Below are positions 50,189-59,572 of a stretch of 64,000 bases of DNA, piece after piece; within the stretch, counting starts at the first letter, position 1, and each line of letters begins with the position of its first letter. Origin of the DNA: Sellimonas caecigallum (lineage in GTDB: Bacteria > Bacillota > Clostridia > Lachnospirales > Lachnospiraceae); assembly GCF_045038405.1 (NCBI RefSeq), contig NZ_CP173660.1:806001-870000 (forward strand), written 5' to 3'. The notes under the pieces are model-generated. The model had not been told where the DNA came from and did not search any database. It was given only the letters and a program-made list of their open reading frames with translations. The position numbers were made by a program, and so were the translations under genes.

Positions 50189-51664
50189 TTACAGAAGCGG
50201 CGAGAAGAGTCTCGATACCTGCTCTTTCATCCGGATCAAAAGTGTCCGTTGTTCGTACGTTTCCTCCGTCACTTCCTCGCAGTGCATCAGATCGTTCTCA
50301 AATGCCTCTTCCAGTTTTTTTGCCGTTGTCTCACTGTAAATGGTAGCGTTGACTTCAAAATTCAGCTGAAAGCTTCGGATATCCATGTTAGCAGTGCCTA
50401 CACAGCTTACAAGTCCGTCCACCGTCATCGTTTTTGCGTGAAGAAAACCATTTTGGTACGTATAACACTTTGCTCCCGCCTGAGCCATCTCCCCCAGATA
50501 GGAATAGGTCGCCCAGTATACAAGCGGATGATCTGGTTTGCACGGAACCATGATCCGCACATCGATCCCGGATTTTACCGCAATCTTCAGGGAATCCAGT
50601 ATCGCCTGATCCGGTATGAAATACGGCGTCTGGAAATAAATCCTCTTCTCCGCCATCTGGATCATTTTCAGATAGTTATCCCTCACAGTATCGTACTTGG
50701 AGTCTGGGCCGCTGGATACGATCTGAACAAGAGAATTGCCGTTTCGTCGGTATTCCGGTATGGCAAAAAGCCTGTCTTCCAGAAAAAGATTCTCTTTTGC
50801 CGCATAATTCCAGTCCAAAACGAACCTGACTGCCAGAGATGTGACTGCAGACCCTTCTATGCACAGATGTGTGTCTCTCCAGTAACCGAATTTTTTCGTG
50901 TCCAGTCCAATATATTCCCTTCCAATATTAAATCCGCCTACAAATCCAATTCGTCCGTCCACGACGGCGATCTTTCTATGATTCCGGTAATTGATCCGCA
51001 GCTGGAGCTGGCCCAAAAATGCCGGAAAAAATTCAGCCACCTGCACGCCTGCTTCCTCCAGCCTGCGCCACGCCCTCTCCTTCATCTTACGGCAGCCCAT
51101 ACTGTCAAAAAGAACTCTTACCTCAACTCCTTCTCTGGCCTTTTTTACAAGTACTTTCTCGATGTCGTGCCAGAGTTCATCGTCCCGTATAATATAATAC
51201 TGAAGATGAATATAGTTCTCTGCCTGTTCCATCTCCTGGATCAGGGCAAGAAATTTTTCTTTTCCGTCCGTATAGATCCGGATGTCATTGTTGTCCGTAA
51301 GAACCGCTTCTCCTGCGTTTAGATTGTATAAGATCAGACTCTGAAAACGCTCCATCTGCGGCGTCTTGAGCCGCAGTTTTTTCCGATAGATCGATTCTTC
51401 CTGTCTGCGCACCGCATATTTGATCTCGCCTTCGATCTCTTTCATCTTAAACATCCGGCTTTTTCTGTAATCCTGCCCTACGATGAGGTACAGCACAAAT
51501 CCCAGGATAGGAATAAAATACAGTACTAAAAGCCATGTCCAGACCGCTGTTGGATTTCTCCTTTGAAAAAAAATGATAACGATGGACAGGAGGATATTGA
51601 TAAACACAAGATTGTCCAGTATCCACAGAATGACCATTTTGGCCGTATCCAATATCATTTCCAT
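50189..51664 (-). CDS. cls: Cardiolipin synthase
   Basis: Joins two phosphatidylglycerols to cardiolipin at the membrane. The 491-residue phospholipase-D-type protein has two N-terminal membrane helices (residues 10-60) and two HKD motifs, HRKIAVVDG (about residue 230) and HAKTMTVDG (about 410). AGGTGG is seven bases before the ATG. The promoter is back to back with that of the next + strand gene. Confidence 0.95.
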   Translation of the reverse strand: MEMILDTAKMVILWILDNLVFINILLSIVIIFFQRRNPTAVWTWLLVLYFIPILGFVLYLIVGQDYRKSRMFKMKEIEGEIKYAVRRQEESIYRKKLRLKTPQMERFQSLILYNLNAGEAVLTDNNDIRIYTDGKEKFLALIQEMEQAENYIHLQYYIIRDDELWHDIEKVLVKKAREGVEVRVLFDSMGCRKMKERAWRRLEEAGVQVAEFFPAFLGQLQLRINYRNHRKIAVVDGRIGFVGGFNIGREYIGLDTKKFGYWRDTHLCIEGSAVTSLAVRFVLDWNYAAKENLFLEDRLFAIPEYRRNGNSLVQIVSSGPDSKYDTVRDNYLKMIQMAEKRIYFQTPYFIPDQAILDSLKIAVKSGIDVRIMVPCKPDHPLVYWATYSYLGEMAQAGAKCYTYQNGFLHAKTMTVDGLVSCVGTANMDIRSFQLNFEVNATIYSETTAKKLEEAFENDLMHCEEVTEETYEQRTLLIRMKEQVSRLFSPLL

Positions 51665-51691
51665 CTTTTTTCCACCTCATTTCTTCTCTTC

Positions 51692-51720
51692 ATTATAACG
51701 GGACGGCAAAAAAGATGCAA
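51692..51720 (-). promoter_or_regulatory. Promoter of cls
   Basis: Minus strand: TTGCAT (51715-51720), 17 bases, TATAAT (51692-51697). Confidence 0.8.
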
Positions 51721-51736
51721 GCAGGCTTCAAACCTC

Positions 51737-51765
51737 TTGCACTTAGGCGAAAACAATGCTACAAT
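51737..51765 (+). promoter_or_regulatory. Promoter of the 159-residue membrane protein gene
   Basis: TTGCAC (51737-51742), 17 bases, TACAAT (51760-51765), 36 bases before the ATG. Confidence 0.75.
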
Positions 51766-51801
51766 ACAACATGTGCAACAAAAGATTGGAGGAGAGTAAT
51801 C

Positions 51802-52281
51802 ATGAGCCTTGCATTTAAGATATCTCTTATCGTTTTGGCCATCATTGTAATCTTATTGATCGTTCTCTATTTCCTCGGAAAAAGAGCTCAGAAAAGACAG
51901 GCCGAAGCACAGGAAAAGATGGAAGCAATGTCACAGACCGTTTCCATGCTCGTTATCGACAAAGGCCGTATGAAAATCAAAGAGGCGGGGTTCCCTTCTA
52001 TTGTTCTTGAGAATACGCCGAAATATCTGCGCCGTTCCAAAGTGGCTGTAGTAAAGGCAAAGGTCGGACCTAAGATCATGACTTTCATGTGCGATGATCA
52101 GGTATTTCCGCTGATTCCGGTCAAGAAGGAGATCAAAGCTACTATCAGCGGTATTTACATTACCGGCGCCAAAGGTGTCAGAGGACCTCTGGAGACTCCG
52201 AAAAAGAAAAAAGGATTCTTGGCCAGAGCAAAAGAAGCCGCTATGAACAGCAGCGCCGAAAAGAATAACAAGAAAAAATAG
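51802..52281 (+). CDS. Membrane-anchored protein of unknown function
   Basis: A 159-residue protein. One N-terminal transmembrane helix (residues 5-27) is followed by a basic coiled-coil stretch, a compact soluble region with alternating hydrophobic residues (about 45-130), and a very Lys-rich tail. The inside of the cell is the likely location of the soluble part. I do not recognise a family. GGAGGAG is the ribosome site at ATG 51802; the longer frame from 51715 contains the promoter. It has its own promoter and terminator. Confidence 0.75.
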   Translation: MSLAFKISLIVLAIIVILLIVLYFLGKRAQKRQAEAQEKMEAMSQTVSMLVIDKGRMKIKEAGFPSIVLENTPKYLRRSKVAVVKAKVGPKIMTFMCDDQVFPLIPVKKEIKATISGIYITGAKGVRGPLETPKKKKGFLARAKEAAMNSSAEKNNKKK

Positions 52282-52286
52282 CAAAT

Positions 52287-52317
52287 AAAAGTGCTGCCAT
52301 CCCTGGCAGCCTTTTTT
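52287..52317 (+). terminator. Terminator after the 159-residue protein gene
   Basis: A stem GCTGCCA/TGGCAGC with a loop of four bases, flanked by AAAAG and CTTTTTT. Confidence 0.85.
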
Positions 52318-52337
52318 ATGCTCTTTATCTGATCGTG

Positions 52338-52841
52338 TTAGACTGTGATCTTTTGCAGAAGTTCTTCTGACTTTGTCCCTTTCCCTTTGCTGTAGGCGCA
52401 AATCTTGGCATGACAGTCTATAGCCGGGCGCTGATCCACTTCTACCGTGTAACGAATATCCAAAAATATTTCGTCTTCCTCTATCGTAATATCAAGCCCT
52501 GTCGTCCATATATCAAAAAACACCTGTCCAAACGGAGTGCTGTAGCATGTAAGCGCTCTTCTGTCTTTTTCAAAAAACAGCATTCCTCCCATTTGTCCGT
52601 TTTTCATGATCTCTACTGTCTTTTCTTTTTCGTTTATCTTGATCTTGCTTTTGACAATCTTTTTACCGCCGCGAGAAGCCTCGTCGTATACGAAATAATG
52701 TTTTCCATTTTTAAAGAAATAATCAGCAGGAACAACAAATTCCACTGACTCCGCATCTTTTTCCTTTGATCCATTTTCCAAACTCTCCGCATGTATTCCT
52801 GTTATCTGAAGTAGTATTTCTCTTGTCATCTTCCCTGCCAT
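52338..52841 (-). CDS. DUF1934 (YwiB-like) protein
   Basis: A 167-residue soluble beta-barrel protein. The YTPFG-like motif (here CYSTPFGQVFFDIWTTGL) and the general pattern fit DUF1934/YwiB, of the calycin-like fold; function unknown. It begins three bases after murI stops. The ATG at 52841 is one base after AGGAG; the ATG at 52829 has AGGG three bases upstream and AGGAG twelve bases upstream, so the start could be either. Confidence 0.8.
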   Translation of the reverse strand: MAGKMTREILLQITGIHAESLENGSKEKDAESVEFVVPADYFFKNGKHYFVYDEASRGGKKIVKSKIKINEKEKTVEIMKNGQMGGMLFFEKDRRALTCYSTPFGQVFFDIWTTGLDITIEEDEIFLDIRYTVEVDQRPAIDCHAKICAYSKGKGTKSEELLQKITV

Positions 52842-52844
52842 CTC

Positions 52845-53699
52845 CTAATATTCTTCTATATTGATCTGCTGTGTCGTCCGGATATCGTATGGAAGGATAG
52901 AGTTGGCAAAGTGCTTGAACTTGTCTGCCGCATCACTCACATAGAACTCATAGGAACCGTTTGCACAAGATTCCTCTTGTTTATCCGGATCTATGTCTTT
53001 TCCGACATTTTGGATGCCCAGTTCTTTTAAAAGCACTTTCAATTCCATTGCCGTCTCATATGCCGGATTGACCAGCCGGATCTCCTCCCCCAGATATTTC
53101 ATAATTTTGGACCGTAGCAGCGGATAGTGGGTACACCCAAGAATCATCGTATCAATCCCGGATTCTTTCATAGACGCCAGATAATAATCAATCACTTCCT
53201 CCGAAATCCGATGCTTGGCAAACCCTTCCTCTACCAGAGGTACAAAAAGGGGGCATGGTTTCCCGATTACCTCTACATCCGGATCCATTTCCCGGATTGT
53301 CCGGGAGTACATCTTGCTGCGTATCGTCGCCTCTGTCCCGATGACTCCTACTTTCTTATTGGATGTGGCCTGGACAGCAGCTCTGGCACCAGGAACGATC
53401 ACGCCCATTACCGGTATATCCGTCTCTTTTTTTACAACGTCAAGCGCCAGGGCGCTTGCCGTATTGCAGGCAATAACGATCGCTTTCACATCCCTTGTTT
53501 TCAGAAAACGGATGATCTGTCTGCTGTAACGGATAATGTTGTCCCTGGATTTACTCCCGTACGGCACTCTGGCGGTATCTCCGAAATACACCATATTCTC
53601 ATCCGGAAGCTGCCTCATGATTTCCCTTGTCACGGTCAGTCCGCCGACCCCGGAATCGAACACTCCGATCGGAGCCGTTCTTTTATTATCTATACTCAC
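52845..53699 (-). CDS. murI: Glutamate racemase
   Basis: Makes D-glutamate for peptidoglycan. The 284-residue protein has both catalytic cysteines, Cys78 in VIACNTASA and Cys189 in GCTHYPLL, and begins with the conserved IGVFDSGVGGLTV. It is co-transcribed with the DUF1934 gene. The intergenic space upstream (53700-53834) holds the pfkA terminator. Confidence 0.96.
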   Translation of the reverse strand: MSIDNKRTAPIGVFDSGVGGLTVTREIMRQLPDENMVYFGDTARVPYGSKSRDNIIRYSRQIIRFLKTRDVKAIVIACNTASALALDVVKKETDIPVMGVIVPGARAAVQATSNKKVGVIGTEATIRSKMYSRTIREMDPDVEVIGKPCPLFVPLVEEGFAKHRISEEVIDYYLASMKESGIDTMILGCTHYPLLRSKIMKYLGEEIRLVNPAYETAMELKVLLKELGIQNVGKDIDPDKQEESCANGSYEFYVSDAADKFKHFANSILPYDIRTTQQINIEEY

Positions 53700-53762
53700 T
53701 CTTTTTTTCTCCTTATCACTCTTCTGCCTTTCATTTTACAATCTCTCTTTTTATTTTTCAAG

Positions 53763-53805
53763 GCAAAAAGCAAAATGCTGCAAAAGCACACACTTTTACA
53801 GCATT
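53763..53805 (-). terminator. Terminator of pfkA
   Basis: A two-part stem AATGCTG/CAGCATT (53774-53780 with 53799-53805) plus AAAAG/CTTTT inside. T-rich tail on the minus strand. Confidence 0.75.
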
Positions 53806-53834
53806 CTGTCTCTATCTTTTGTCTGTTCCTATTA

Positions 53835-54809
53835 TTAGATGGAAAGACCTTTTGCGATATCATACTGATAAGCCGGGATTGCTTTTTGCATATCCAGCGC
53901 CTCGTCGATATCGAAATCTACATATTCCCCATGCTTATATCCTACGACACGGTTTGTCTTACCTTCCATAAGAAGCTGTACCGCTTTTGCTCCCATGATA
54001 GACGCATATACACGGTCTTTTGCTGTCGGGCTTCCTCCCCGCTGCATGTATCCTAGAATCGTAGCTCTCGTCTCCATTCCCGTGGCTTCCTCGATCTTTC
54101 TTGCAAGATTTGCGGAATCGCCTACACCTTCGGCATTGATGATGATGTAATGCTTCTTTCCACGTTTTCTGTTCTCTGTGATATCCTGAATGATCTGTTC
54201 TTCATTGTAATCATGCTCTTCCGGAAGAAGGATCTTTTCCGCTCCATTGGCAATACCGCACCACAGAGCCAGGTATCCCGCATCGCGTCCCATTACTTCC
54301 ACAACACTGCATCTTTCATGGGATGTAGATGTATCGCGCACTTTATCGATCGCTTCCATCGCTGTGTTCACAGCAGTGTCAAATCCGATCGTGTATTCTG
54401 TGCAGGCGATATCCATATCGATGGTTCCCGGGATTCCGATCGTGTTTACTCCAAGATTGGACAGCGCTCTGGCTCCTTTGAAAGAACCGTCTCCACCAAT
54501 GACCACAAGCCCGTCAATCTCATATTTTTTACAGATTGCTGCTGCTTTCTGCTGTCCTTCTTCTGTACACATGTCCAGACATCTTGCAGTCTGAAGGATC
54601 GTACCTCCTCTTTGGATTGTATCTGAAACATCACGTGCCGTCATGTCAATAATATCTTCATTTAAAAGTCCTGAATATCCTCTGCGGATACCTCTGACTT
54701 TAACTCCATTTCCAAGTGCTGTTCTTACAACTGCACGGATAGCCGCATTCATACCAGGCGCATCGCCGCCGCTCGTTAAAACACCAATTGTTCTGATTTG
54801 TTTTGCCAT
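53835..54809 (-). CDS. pfkA: 6-phosphofructokinase, ATP type
   Basis: Commits fructose 6-phosphate to glycolysis. The 324-residue protein has the nucleotide loop LTSGGDAPGMN at residues 11-21, GGDGSFKGA, and the catalytic PGTIDMDIACTEYTIG segment with its catalytic Asp. A GGAGG site lies eight bases before the ATG 54809, where the protein begins MAKQIRTIGVLTSGG. The Gly-Asp-Gly-Ser of GGDGS near residue 105 points to ATP, not PPi, as donor. It has its own promoter downstream of dnaE. Confidence 0.96.
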   Translation of the reverse strand: MAKQIRTIGVLTSGGDAPGMNAAIRAVVRTALGNGVKVRGIRRGYSGLLNEDIIDMTARDVSDTIQRGGTILQTARCLDMCTEEGQQKAAAICKKYEIDGLVVIGGDGSFKGARALSNLGVNTIGIPGTIDMDIACTEYTIGFDTAVNTAMEAIDKVRDTSTSHERCSVVEVMGRDAGYLALWCGIANGAEKILLPEEHDYNEEQIIQDITENRKRGKKHYIIINAEGVGDSANLARKIEEATGMETRATILGYMQRGGSPTAKDRVYASIMGAKAVQLLMEGKTNRVVGYKHGEYVDFDIDEALDMQKAIPAYQYDIAKGLSI

Positions 54810-54873
54810 CGTCTTTCCCTCCATAAGGTTTCCTTGTTGAATGTGTTTTTGTTCTTCTGAATGTTCTCAACAT

Positions 54874-54902
54874 ATTTTAAACTATTTATTTTGCTTTTTC
54901 AA
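54874..54902 (-). promoter_or_regulatory. Promoter of pfkA
   Basis: Minus strand: TTGAAA (54897-54902), 17 bases, TAAAAT (54874-54879), 65 bases before the start codon. Confidence 0.72.
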
Positions 54903-54910
54903 TATTTTTC

Positions 54911-57900
54911 CTATATCTTCGACTTTTCGACTACTTTCACGCGTTCATTCCCGAAATAGTTCGTCAATCTGCTCATGAGTTCTTCTGAAATCTCCACATT
55001 TTTCCCCGCAGGAAGCTGTTTGACAGCACGTTCCTTTTTACAGTAGATGAACACTTTGTCCTGCCCCTCGCTCATATGGAGCATAGAATAAAGAAGAAGT
55101 TCTTCCTGCAAAAACGTCTCCTTATCCGGGTATTGGATCCAAAGTTCTTTTGACGTCTGTTCAAAAGGAATAATGGATTCACAGATCAGCTTGCTGGCCG
55201 ATTCATCCTCCTCAGACACCCTTCCCCGCACAAATACTTTTCTGTCCACTTCCAGATATTGCTGATTTTTCTCGTAGTCTTTCGGGAAAATAACAACCTC
55301 CACCGTACCGAGAAGATCTTCCAGAGTAATAAACGCCATCACTTTGTTCGTCTTTGTGTATTTGATCGTACGGCTCGTGATCATGCCTCCTACTGTCTCT
55401 TTTGCTCCGTCCCGTACTTTCGTATGTCCTGTTTCCTGATCATACTGAAAGTCATAGGTTGTGGCGGAGATTCCACGCTTCCATTTTTCTTCATACTCTT
55501 CGAGCGGATGGCCGCTTACATAAATCCCAAGGACTTCTTTTTCAAAAGCCAGCATCGTCTCTTTCTCATATTCCCCTACATCAGGAAATCGGATGTCAAA
55601 CTCCTTTTTCTGTTCTTCATCTACAATGTCAAAAAGGCTCAGCTGTCCAGCCATGGAATATTTTTTCTCCTGGTTTACCTGGTCAAGGATCTGGATGTAG
55701 ACCATCATATGCTGCTTTCTTGTCCCTGCAAAACAGTCAAACGCACCGGATTTGATGAAATTTTCGATGGTTCTTTTGTTGATTTCTTTTCCCGACGTGC
55801 GCTCCACGAAATCACGGAGATTTTTGAATTCTCCGCGCATGCTCCTTTCTGCCAGAATATCTTCGATGACAGAGCGGCCAATACTTTTGATGGCTGCAAG
55901 ACCATACCGTATATTGCTGCCATCCACAGAAAAGTCCCCATATCCTTTATTTATATCCGGCGGGAGCAGTTTTATTCCCATTTCTTTGCAGGAATAGATA
56001 TATTCCGCCACTTTGTTTGGATTATCGATGACAGATGTCATGAGAGCAGCCATGAATTCCACAGGGTAATAGTATTTCAGATAAGCGGTCTGGTAAGAAA
56101 CGACAGCGTAAGCGGCGGCATGGGATTTATTGAACGCATATTTCGCAAAATCGATCATCTCATCATAAATCTTATTGGCCGTCTGCTCGCCAATACCATT
56201 TGCGATACATCCCGGCACCCCTTCTTCCGGATTGCCATAGACAAAGTTCTGGCGCTCCTTTTCCATCACATCAGCCTTTTTCTTTGACATCGCACGGCGA
56301 AGCAGATCACTTCGCCCGAGTGTATATCCTCCCAGATCCCGAACGATCTGCATGACCTGTTCCTGGTATACGATACATCCGTATGTGGCTTCCAGGATCG
56401 GTTTTAGCTGCGGGCAATCGTATGTGATCTCATCCGGATGATTTTTTCCCCGGATATACTGAGGGATAAAGTCCATCGGGCCTGGACGATAAAGAGAAAT
56501 GCCAGCTATGATATCTTCCAGATTCTGCGGTTTCAGTTCTTTCATGAAGTTTTTCATACCTGAACTTTCCAGCTGGAACACTCCGTCCGTCTTGCCAGTG
56601 CCAAGGGAATCCAGGACCGCTTTGTCATTGTAGTCGATCTTATCGATATCGATCTCTTTTCCGGTACTTTTTTCTGCCAGCTTTACCGCATTTTGAATCA
56701 CAGTGAGGGTCCGAAGCCCCAGGAAATCCATTTTCAGCAGTCCCAGCTCCTCCAGCGTCGTCATCGTAAACTGGGTCGTCACAGAGTTGTCGGCTCCAAG
56801 AGACAGCGGCACATACTCATCGATGGCTTTTTGACTGATAACGACTCCCGCCGCGTGCATGGATGTATGACGCGGCAGACCTTCCAGACGTTTACTCATA
56901 TCGATGAGTTCCCGGACCTGTTCGTCTGTCTCGTACACTTTCCGAAGCTCCGGGTTTTTCGTCAGAGCCAGGTTAAGCGTCATATTCAGCTCTGTCGGAA
57001 TCATCTTCGCAATCCCATCTACAAATGCATATGGAAGATCCATAACACGCCCCACATCACGGATTACTCCCCTCGCCGCCATCGTACCAAAAGTCACGAT
57101 CTGTACGACACGGTCTGCACCATATTTTCTCCCTACATAGTCGATGACTTCCTGTCTTCTCTCAAAACAAAAATCCACGTCAATATCCGGCATCGTGACA
57201 CGCTCCGGATTGAGAAAACGTTCAAAGAGAAGATTGTATCGGATGGGGTCAATACTCGTGATGCCAAGGCAGTAAGATACGATGCTTCCTGCAGCCGATC
57301 CACGCCCAGGTCCCACTATAATATCGTTGTCCCTGGCGTATTTGATAAAGTCCCATACGATCAGGAAATAGTCTACATACCCCATGGATCTTATGATGCC
57401 AAGCTCATATTCCAGCCTCTCTTTCAGCTCTTTTGGCTTCTCCGGATACCGCCTTGCAAACCCTTCCAGGCAGAGCTTTCGGAGATATTCCCAGGAGGTA
57501 TAACCTTCCGGGACATCATATTTCGGGAGTTTTGTCACGCCGAACTCAATCTCCACATGGCATCGGTCTGCAATCTTCTGTGTGTTTTCAATTGCCTGAA
57601 GGGCATACGGAAAGAGCTCTTTCATCTCCTCCTCGCTTTTGACATAATACTGTCCGCCTTCATATCTCATCCTGTTCTCATCAGCCAATTTTTTTCCTGT
57701 CTGTATACAAAGAAGGATATCATGAGGCTTCTCATCTTCAGCGTAAGTGTAATGGACATCATTTGTGGCCACAAGTTCGATCCCCGTCTCCTGTGCAAGG
57801 CGTAAAAGTCCTTGATTTGCTGTCTTCTGCAGACTCATCCCGTGGTCCTGGAGCTCAAGGAAAAAATTTCCCTTTCCAAAAATTTCTTCGTACTCATAGG

Positions 57901-58375
57901 CTGCCTTTTTCGCTTCTTCATAGAGCCCTCTCACGAGATTCTTCTGTACTTCTCCCGCGAGACAAGCACTCAGGGCAATGATCCCTTTGCTGTACTTTCT
58001 CAAAAGTTCCTTATCTACCCTCGGCTTATAGTAATATCCTTCTGTAAACCCCCGTGATACGATCTTGATCAAATTGTGATATCCTTCGTCATTCTCCGCA
58101 AGGAGGACGAGATGATAATAGCGGTCGTCACTGTGCCCGGTTTCCCTGTCAAACCTGGACTCCGGAGCTACATAAACCTCACATCCGAGAATCGGATTGA
58201 TCCCTGCTTTCTTTGCCTCTTTATAAAAATCGATCACGCCGAACATGACGCCGTGATCGGTAATCGCTGCACTGTTCATGCCAAGTTCTTTGACTCTCGC
58301 CACATATTCCTTTATCTTGTTGGAACCGTCCAGAAGGCTGTATTCTGTATGTACATGCAAATGTGCAAAACTCAT
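54911..58375 (-). CDS. dnaE: DNA polymerase III, alpha subunit DnaE
   Basis: Replicative DNA polymerase of the DnaE class, 1154 residues. It has the N-terminal PHP domain (HVHTEYSLLDGS), the palm with PDIDVDFCFERR (catalytic Asp pair), fingers, a helix-hairpin-helix region and the C-terminal OB domain (VFVRGRVSEEDESA). The PHP metal ligands look complete. AGGAGG is before the ATG 58375. In Clostridia PolC is the main leading-strand enzyme and DnaE extends primers. Followed by pfkA, a common pairing. Confidence 0.97.
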   Translation of the reverse strand: MSFAHLHVHTEYSLLDGSNKIKEYVARVKELGMNSAAITDHGVMFGVIDFYKEAKKAGINPILGCEVYVAPESRFDRETGHSDDRYYHLVLLAENDEGYHNLIKIVSRGFTEGYYYKPRVDKELLRKYSKGIIALSACLAGEVQKNLVRGLYEEAKKAAYEYEEIFGKGNFFLELQDHGMSLQKTANQGLLRLAQETGIELVATNDVHYTYAEDEKPHDILLCIQTGKKLADENRMRYEGGQYYVKSEEEMKELFPYALQAIENTQKIADRCHVEIEFGVTKLPKYDVPEGYTSWEYLRKLCLEGFARRYPEKPKELKERLEYELGIIRSMGYVDYFLIVWDFIKYARDNDIIVGPGRGSAAGSIVSYCLGITSIDPIRYNLLFERFLNPERVTMPDIDVDFCFERRQEVIDYVGRKYGADRVVQIVTFGTMAARGVIRDVGRVMDLPYAFVDGIAKMIPTELNMTLNLALTKNPELRKVYETDEQVRELIDMSKRLEGLPRHTSMHAAGVVISQKAIDEYVPLSLGADNSVTTQFTMTTLEELGLLKMDFLGLRTLTVIQNAVKLAEKSTGKEIDIDKIDYNDKAVLDSLGTGKTDGVFQLESSGMKNFMKELKPQNLEDIIAGISLYRPGPMDFIPQYIRGKNHPDEITYDCPQLKPILEATYGCIVYQEQVMQIVRDLGGYTLGRSDLLRRAMSKKKADVMEKERQNFVYGNPEEGVPGCIANGIGEQTANKIYDEMIDFAKYAFNKSHAAAYAVVSYQTAYLKYYYPVEFMAALMTSVIDNPNKVAEYIYSCKEMGIKLLPPDINKGYGDFSVDGSNIRYGLAAIKSIGRSVIEDILAERSMRGEFKNLRDFVERTSGKEINKRTIENFIKSGAFDCFAGTRKQHMMVYIQILDQVNQEKKYSMAGQLSLFDIVDEEQKKEFDIRFPDVGEYEKETMLAFEKEVLGIYVSGHPLEEYEEKWKRGISATTYDFQYDQETGHTKVRDGAKETVGGMITSRTIKYTKTNKVMAFITLEDLLGTVEVVIFPKDYEKNQQYLEVDRKVFVRGRVSEEDESASKLICESIIPFEQTSKELWIQYPDKETFLQEELLLYSMLHMSEGQDKVFIYCKKERAVKQLPAGKNVEISEELMSRLTNYFGNERVKVVEKSKI

Positions 58376-58421
58376 GCTTTTCCTCCTAATCCTTCTTGTC
58401 TTGAACACTTTCTATCAGAAT

Positions 58422-58453
58422 AAAAAGGCCGGGGAACGCACCCCGGCCTTTTT
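58422..58453 (-). terminator. Terminator upstream of dnaE, downstream of the small HPr-like gene
   Basis: A perfect 13-base stem AAAAAGGCCGGGG/CCCCGGCCTTTTT with a 6-base loop, 8 bases past the HPr-like stop codon. Confidence 0.94.
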
Positions 58454-58461
58454 ATCATTTC

Positions 58462-58695
58462 TTAACCGTTAATCATGAAATTGACAAGTTTGTCAATGTC
58501 TTCTTTTTCGTATGCGATGATCTCCAGTTCCGGGATCTCTCCGCCGGAAAAAATATTTGCCATGGAAACGTACTGAGATAACTTGGACTTCAGATTCAGT
58601 CTGTCTCCTTCTCCTGTAACCAGCTCCACTCTTCCGCTGCAGCTGTCTACTACTTCAAAAAACTTGTCGATATTTGTGATATTCTGTACTTTCAT
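58462..58695 (-). CDS. Small HPr-like fold protein of unknown function
   Basis: A 77-residue protein. It has the length and strand pattern of HPr: a first strand (GRVELVTGEG), then LKSKLSQYVSMANIFSGGE in the place of the NAKSIMGVMSL segment, then ELEIIAYEKEDIDKLV. Ser37 takes the place of the regulatory Ser46. The helix with the active His is not recognisable. It is a single gene with a strong terminator, between CvfB and dnaE. The fold match is from pattern only. Confidence 0.6.
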   Translation of the reverse strand: MKVQNITNIDKFFEVVDSCSGRVELVTGEGDRLNLKSKLSQYVSMANIFSGGEIPELEIIAYEKEDIDKLVNFMING

Positions 58696-58744
58696 CTTTT
58701 CACTCCTTTACAGCTTTCCCTGTACCTTCGCCTTTAAGTATACC

Positions 58745-59572
58745 TTATCTCATGCGAATTGCAATATCCTTTTCCCGAATTTCTATTTTTTTCTCTTTCA
58801 GCAGACGTCCCACTGCTCTTTTGAATTCATTTTTGCTCATAGCAAATTCTGTCCGGATGACTTCCGGAGAAGCCTTGTCTGTAAATGGGATCCGTCCGCC
58901 ATGCTGTTCCATATAATCCATCAGTTTCGCCGCATCCACATCCATCTGAATAAATGCCTTTTCCCGAACACTCAGGTCCAGTTTCCCGTCCTCTTTTACT
59001 GCTGCCACTCTGGCACGAACTGTCTCCCCTGTGCGGTATTCCCGGAAGAGTTCCCGTTTCGGGATCAAGGCAGAATACATACCGTCTACCGCCACGAAAA
59101 CACCGAAACGATCGCTTACTTCGTAGATGATACCCTCTACCATGTCATCTTTTTGGTACGGGGAATCTGTACGGAGCTTGTCATACACTTTCATAGTTGC
59201 ACAAAGCCGCTCGCTTTTATCGATATAAAGACTTACAAGGCACTTGTCCCCGACTTTCACGCGTGTTGTCTGCTCTTTAAACGGGAGGAAAAGGTCTTTT
59301 TCAAGTCCCCAGTCCAAAAATGCTCCATTTTTCCCTGTATCTACGACCTCCAGCACACCCAGTTCTCCCAGTGTGAGTTTTGGTTCTTTTGTCGTCGCAA
59401 TGAGCCGATCGCTGGAATCTTTATACAGAAAGACCTCCACCGGATCGCCTGGCTCCACTCCTTCCGGCACCTGCTTTTTCGGCAGAAGTACGCGCTCTTT
59501 TTCAGAGCCAAGGTAGACTCCAAAATCTACTTCCTTCTCAATGACCAATACCTGTTTTTCTCCTAATTTCAT
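58745..59572 (-). CDS. CvfB/YitL-family S1-domain RNA-binding protein
   Basis: A 275-residue protein with three S1-like OB domains (about 1-65, 66-135, 145-215) and a C-terminal winged-helix domain (about 220-275), the layout of Staphylococcus CvfB. CvfB affects virulence gene expression through RNA binding; the target here is unknown. It overlaps the thioesterase gene by four bases. Confidence 0.88.
   Translation of the reverse strand: MKLGEKQVLVIEKEVDFGVYLGSEKERVLLPKKQVPEGVEPGDPVEVFLYKDSSDRLIATTKEPKLTLGELGVLEVVDTGKNGAFLDWGLEKDLFLPFKEQTTRVKVGDKCLVSLYIDKSERLCATMKVYDKLRTDSPYQKDDMVEGIIYEVSDRFGVFVAVDGMYSALIPKRELFREYRTGETVRARVAAVKEDGKLDLSVREKAFIQMDVDAAKLMDYMEQHGGRIPFTDKASPEVIRTEFAMSKNEFKRAVGRLLKEKKIEIREKDIAIRMR

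Noticed and set aside
56693..57805. A 370-codon open frame on the + strand opposite dnaE
   Set aside because: Overlaps the conserved polymerase domains, no ribosome site, no recognisable family.
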